Source: Persicitalea sp963716085 (GTDB taxonomy: Bacteria; Bacteroidota; Bacteroidia; Cytophagales; Spirosomataceae). Taken from it: a stretch of DNA of 64,000 nucleotides. Location: NCBI GenBank assembly GCA_963716085.1, contig OY970288.1:3472001-3536000 (forward strand). The letters are read 5' to 3'. The position numbers and the translations under genes were made by a program. Under the pieces are notes generated by a model that was not told the DNA's origin, searched no databases, and was given only the letters and a program-made list of their open reading frames with translations. Shown here in pieces: positions 62,058-64,000 of this stretch (position 1 is the stretch's first letter; the number at the start of each line of letters is the position of its first letter).

Positions 62058-62432
62058 ATGAAGAAGTATTTACCCTGGCTGATTTTGGCGTTACCGACTC
62101 TGACGGTTCTACCGACTCTGACGGTTCTATTGTTATGGAACTACAACTACCTACCAGAGCAGATGCCAGTCCATGCTTCTTCGCGTGGCGTGGATCGCTA
62201 CGGTAGTCGAGATGATTTTGCCGCTTTGATTATGGCGAATACGCTGATTTTAGGGCTAATGTTTTATATTGCTGTTCAGGCGATTTCTTCGTTCAATCCT
62301 ATGCCTGAAAAAGAGTTATCCAAGGCTTATCTGGGGGGGGCCGTTGGGGTGGCGGTGATTGGGTTTGGGATGTTGTTGGCGAGTTGGTTGGAGGCCTGGC
62401 TGTTAGATAGCTCATTCTCCGTTTTTTATTAA
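62058..62432 (+). CDS. DUF1648-like membrane protein
   Basis: A 124-residue protein with three hydrophobic helices. Start at the ATG at 62058 (MKKYLPWLILALP); 29 upstream residues read from 61971 look non-coding. The DUF1648 signature LPEQMPVHASSRGVDRYGS follows helix 1. Homologues regulate membrane enzymes in some Gram-positive bacteria; no partner is seen here. An in-frame 18-base tandem duplication lies in helix 1. Confidence 0.72.
   Translation: MKKYLPWLILALPTLTVLPTLTVLLLWNYNYLPEQMPVHASSRGVDRYGSRDDFAALIMANTLILGLMFYIAVQAISSFNPMPEKELSKAYLGGAVGVAVIGFGMLLASWLEAWLLDSSFSVFY
62093..62128 (+). repeat. 18-base in-frame tandem duplication
   Basis: The unit ACCGACTCTGACGGTTCT occurs twice in direct succession, encoding PTLTVL twice within helix 1 of the DUF1648-like protein. 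Exact copies imply a recent slippage event. Confidence 0.95.
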
Positions 62433-62507
62433 ATTTGGAGATCGTGATTTTTCAAATTTAATGCTTTAGAGCGTTTGGGCCCAATCAAAATCCAAAAAAA
62501 ACACCAA

Positions 62508-62993
62508 ATGAACCGCTACCTTTCCCAACTTCTCGAAGATCTGGCCGAACTAGCCGAAACACCGCCACCCGCGCCTTACGTCGACGGCGCGGACGAGGAC
62601 GAATTGGCAATCATGCGGCACGTCCTCGAATGGGAGCAAGCCCCTTTGCAGCCCGTCGAAGACATCATGAGCATTGGTAAAGAGGCGTTCCCGCCCGCCG
62701 AGCGGCTCACTGAACCACAAATCGAATCCCTCATCGCCGCCATTACGCACCTCTGGGCATCCCGTAACTGGCAACCCGACTTTCTGCGCGACGACATTCC
62801 CGCCGCACTTCGTTACAAACTCCTCGTCGACAAATGGGACGAACCCAGCCAATACATTTCCGGCGGCACCATGCACGTGGAGTTTTGCAGCTACCGGCCC
62901 GACGAATGCCCGTTTGGTGAGCGGTACTGTTTTTGCAAGGGAGTGCATGATTTTCTGGATACCTTGCCGGATGAGGACCCGGACTGGGAGTAG
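62508..62993 (+). CDS. Hypothetical protein, possibly RNA- or metal-related
   Basis: A 161-residue acidic protein. I start at the ATG at 62508 (MNRYLSQLLEDLAELAE). The C-terminal part has a cysteine cluster (HVEFCSYRPDECPFGERYCFC) that could bind a metal, and ends in DTLPDEDPDWE. No domain name is clear. It lies 74 bases before the PLD-helicase gene on the same strand. Confidence 0.65.
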   Translation: MNRYLSQLLEDLAELAETPPPAPYVDGADEDELAIMRHVLEWEQAPLQPVEDIMSIGKEAFPPAERLTEPQIESLIAAITHLWASRNWQPDFLRDDIPAALRYKLLVDKWDEPSQYISGGTMHVEFCSYRPDECPFGERYCFCKGVHDFLDTLPDEDPDWE

Positions 62994-63067
62994 TGTTTTT
63001 GGTAGACAAGCTTGTTAACAGTATTTTGCCTAGCTTCCCCCAGATTTTAGCACCTGAACATCAAAAC

Positions 63068-64000
63068 ATGCCCTCAACTCTGGCAGAGACCCATTCCCTT
63101 ATCCGGGACAATCGAAAAAATGGCAAACGGGGAACCGTAGGCGAGTTTCTTGCCCAACACATCGAACCTCAGGCCGAATTGTCGATTGTCTCGGCCTACT
63201 TCACCATTTATGCCTACCATCATCTTCGAGGCCGCCTGAATGAGATCGACCATTTGCGGTTTCTGTTCGGGGAACCCAATTTTATTCTCGACCGCGACAA
63301 GGAGCCGAAGATATATCGGATCGAGAAAGACGCGCTCAGTATCCGCAACAAACTGAACCAGAAGGCAGTGGCCCGCGACTGCTACGAGTGGATCAAGGAA
63401 AAGGTGGAAATCCGCTCAATGGTGAAGCCCAATTTCCTGCATGGCAAGATGTACCACGTTCAAAACGTCGGCGGCGTCCGCCACGCCATTTCCGGTAGTT
63501 CCAACTTCACGGCCAACGGCTTGGGCTTTGGCAATCAGCCCAATATCGAGTTGAACATGGTCGTGGACAGCAACCGGGATAAGATAGATTTGAAGGCCTG
63601 GTTTGACGAACTCTGGAACGACGACAGCGGGCTGGTAGAGGACGTAAAGGGCGAAGTGCTGAAATACCTCCAACTGCTTTACAAAGAGACCGATCCCGAA
63701 TTTGTCTATCTCAAAACGCTTTACCACGTTTTTCAAAGCTACCTGGAAGAACAGGGGAAAGGCGGGCTGCTGAATGAGCGGACGGGCTTTTTTCAGAGCG
63801 AGGTGTGGGAAAAGCTGTACTCCTTCCAGCAGGACGGCGTCAAGGGCATCATCAACAAGCTCCTCCGCCACGGCGGCTGCGTGTTGGCCGATAGCGTGGG
63901 ACTGGGCAAAACCTTCGAAGCCCTGGCCGTGATCAAGTACTTCGAGTTGCTCAACGACCGGGTGCTGGTGCTGTGTCCCAAGAAACTGAGCGAGAACTGG
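63068..64000 (+). CDS. PLD-nuclease plus SNF2/DEAD-type helicase protein (partial)
   Basis: The reading frame runs from the ATG at 63068 to the window edge (311 residues, no stop). Residues 30-175 are a phospholipase-D-like nuclease domain: H125-G-K127 and GSSNFTANGL (143-152) match the HxK...GSxN core. From about 245 a helicase starts: FQQDGVKGIINKLL (motif Q-like), then Walker A ADSVGLGKT (274-282) and VLVLCPKKLSENW. Proteins of this plan occur in bacterial defence islands and some restriction-type systems. The rest of the gene and any partners lie to the right of the window. Confidence 0.85.
   Translation, partial: MPSTLAETHSLIRDNRKNGKRGTVGEFLAQHIEPQAELSIVSAYFTIYAYHHLRGRLNEIDHLRFLFGEPNFILDRDKEPKIYRIEKDALSIRNKLNQKAVARDCYEWIKEKVEIRSMVKPNFLHGKMYHVQNVGGVRHAISGSSNFTANGLGFGNQPNIELNMVVDSNRDKIDLKAWFDELWNDDSGLVEDVKGEVLKYLQLLYKETDPEFVYLKTLYHVFQSYLEEQGKGGLLNERTGFFQSEVWEKLYSFQQDGVKGIINKLLRHGGCVLADSVGLGKTFEALAVIKYFELLNDRVLVLCPKKLSENW

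Noticed and set aside
1321..63871. IS elements, prophage or integrase genes
   Set aside because: No transposase, integrase, phage structural gene or target-site duplication was recognised; the repeats seen do not flank such genes.

Overview
This window looks like chromosomal DNA of an aerobic Bacteroidota bacterium, most likely a Cytophagales/Spirosomataceae-type organism. The evidence is the gene content (several secreted S1 sulfatases, PSCyt/DUF1549/DUF1553 and DUF1501 proteins, DUF1080, M14 peptidases, UMF1-type MFS, BlaR1/BlaI), TAnnTTTG-type -7 promoter elements, weak Shine-Dalgarno signals and moderate GC. Genus assignment is inference; there is no rRNA here.

Layout. 1-6656: edge of a DUF433 antitoxin gene, a small membrane protein, and three sulfatases around a hypothetical gene. 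6677-11088: BlaR1-like sensor peptidase and BlaI repressor with a clear palindromic operator, a divergent TonB-domain protein, and a YoeB-type toxin-antitoxin pair. 11167-18331: minus-strand operon of a 3-hydroxyacyl-CoA dehydrogenase, a PSCyt1/PSD1 lipoprotein, a Tat-exported DUF1501 protein and a membrane cytochrome-like protein. A divergent fourth sulfatase follows, then an OmpA/PD40 protein. 22161-31442: two M14 carboxypeptidase paralogues bracketing rpe, ligA and dapA. 31710-36005: tRNA-Glu, two small ORFs, a large exported protein, an outer-membrane barrel and a DUF4136 lipoprotein. 36243-38615: HDAC-like deacetylase, a hypothetical, a PPC-domain protein and a DUF6580 membrane protein. 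38686-42631: paoABC-like aldehyde oxidoreductase. 42918-43608: an antitoxin-like gene and a frameshifted PIN toxin.

43735-55013 is the most distinctive block. A split transketolase (two genes) encloses a fused nucleotide-sugar epimerase/GT2 glycosyltransferase, followed by a polytopic membrane protein, an OafA-type acyltransferase, a second GT2, a membrane-anchored propeller-like protein and an AlgX/AlgJ-like SGNH lipoprotein. The first five genes overlap by 4-8 bases. I infer a surface-glycan pathway that makes and attaches a transketolase-derived sugar and acylates it. 55269-64000 holds a small secreted protein, tRNA-Val, UMF1 MFS, DUF1080, SIMPL, a dicarboxylate/amino-acid symporter, an amidohydrolase lipoprotein, a DUF1648-like protein, a hypothetical, and the start of a PLD-nuclease/helicase protein that is probably the edge of a defence locus.

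A recurring non-coding feature is a set of intergenic elements built from short repeated words arranged as mirrored inverted arms (14831-15002, 25516-25616, 27791-27945, 28840-28939, 57222-57297, and arrays around the GT2 gene at 50442). Several run into the first or last codons of genes. I do not recognise them as a named family. No rRNA, IS element, prophage or CRISPR array was seen, and no intergenic gap exceeds about 300 bases.
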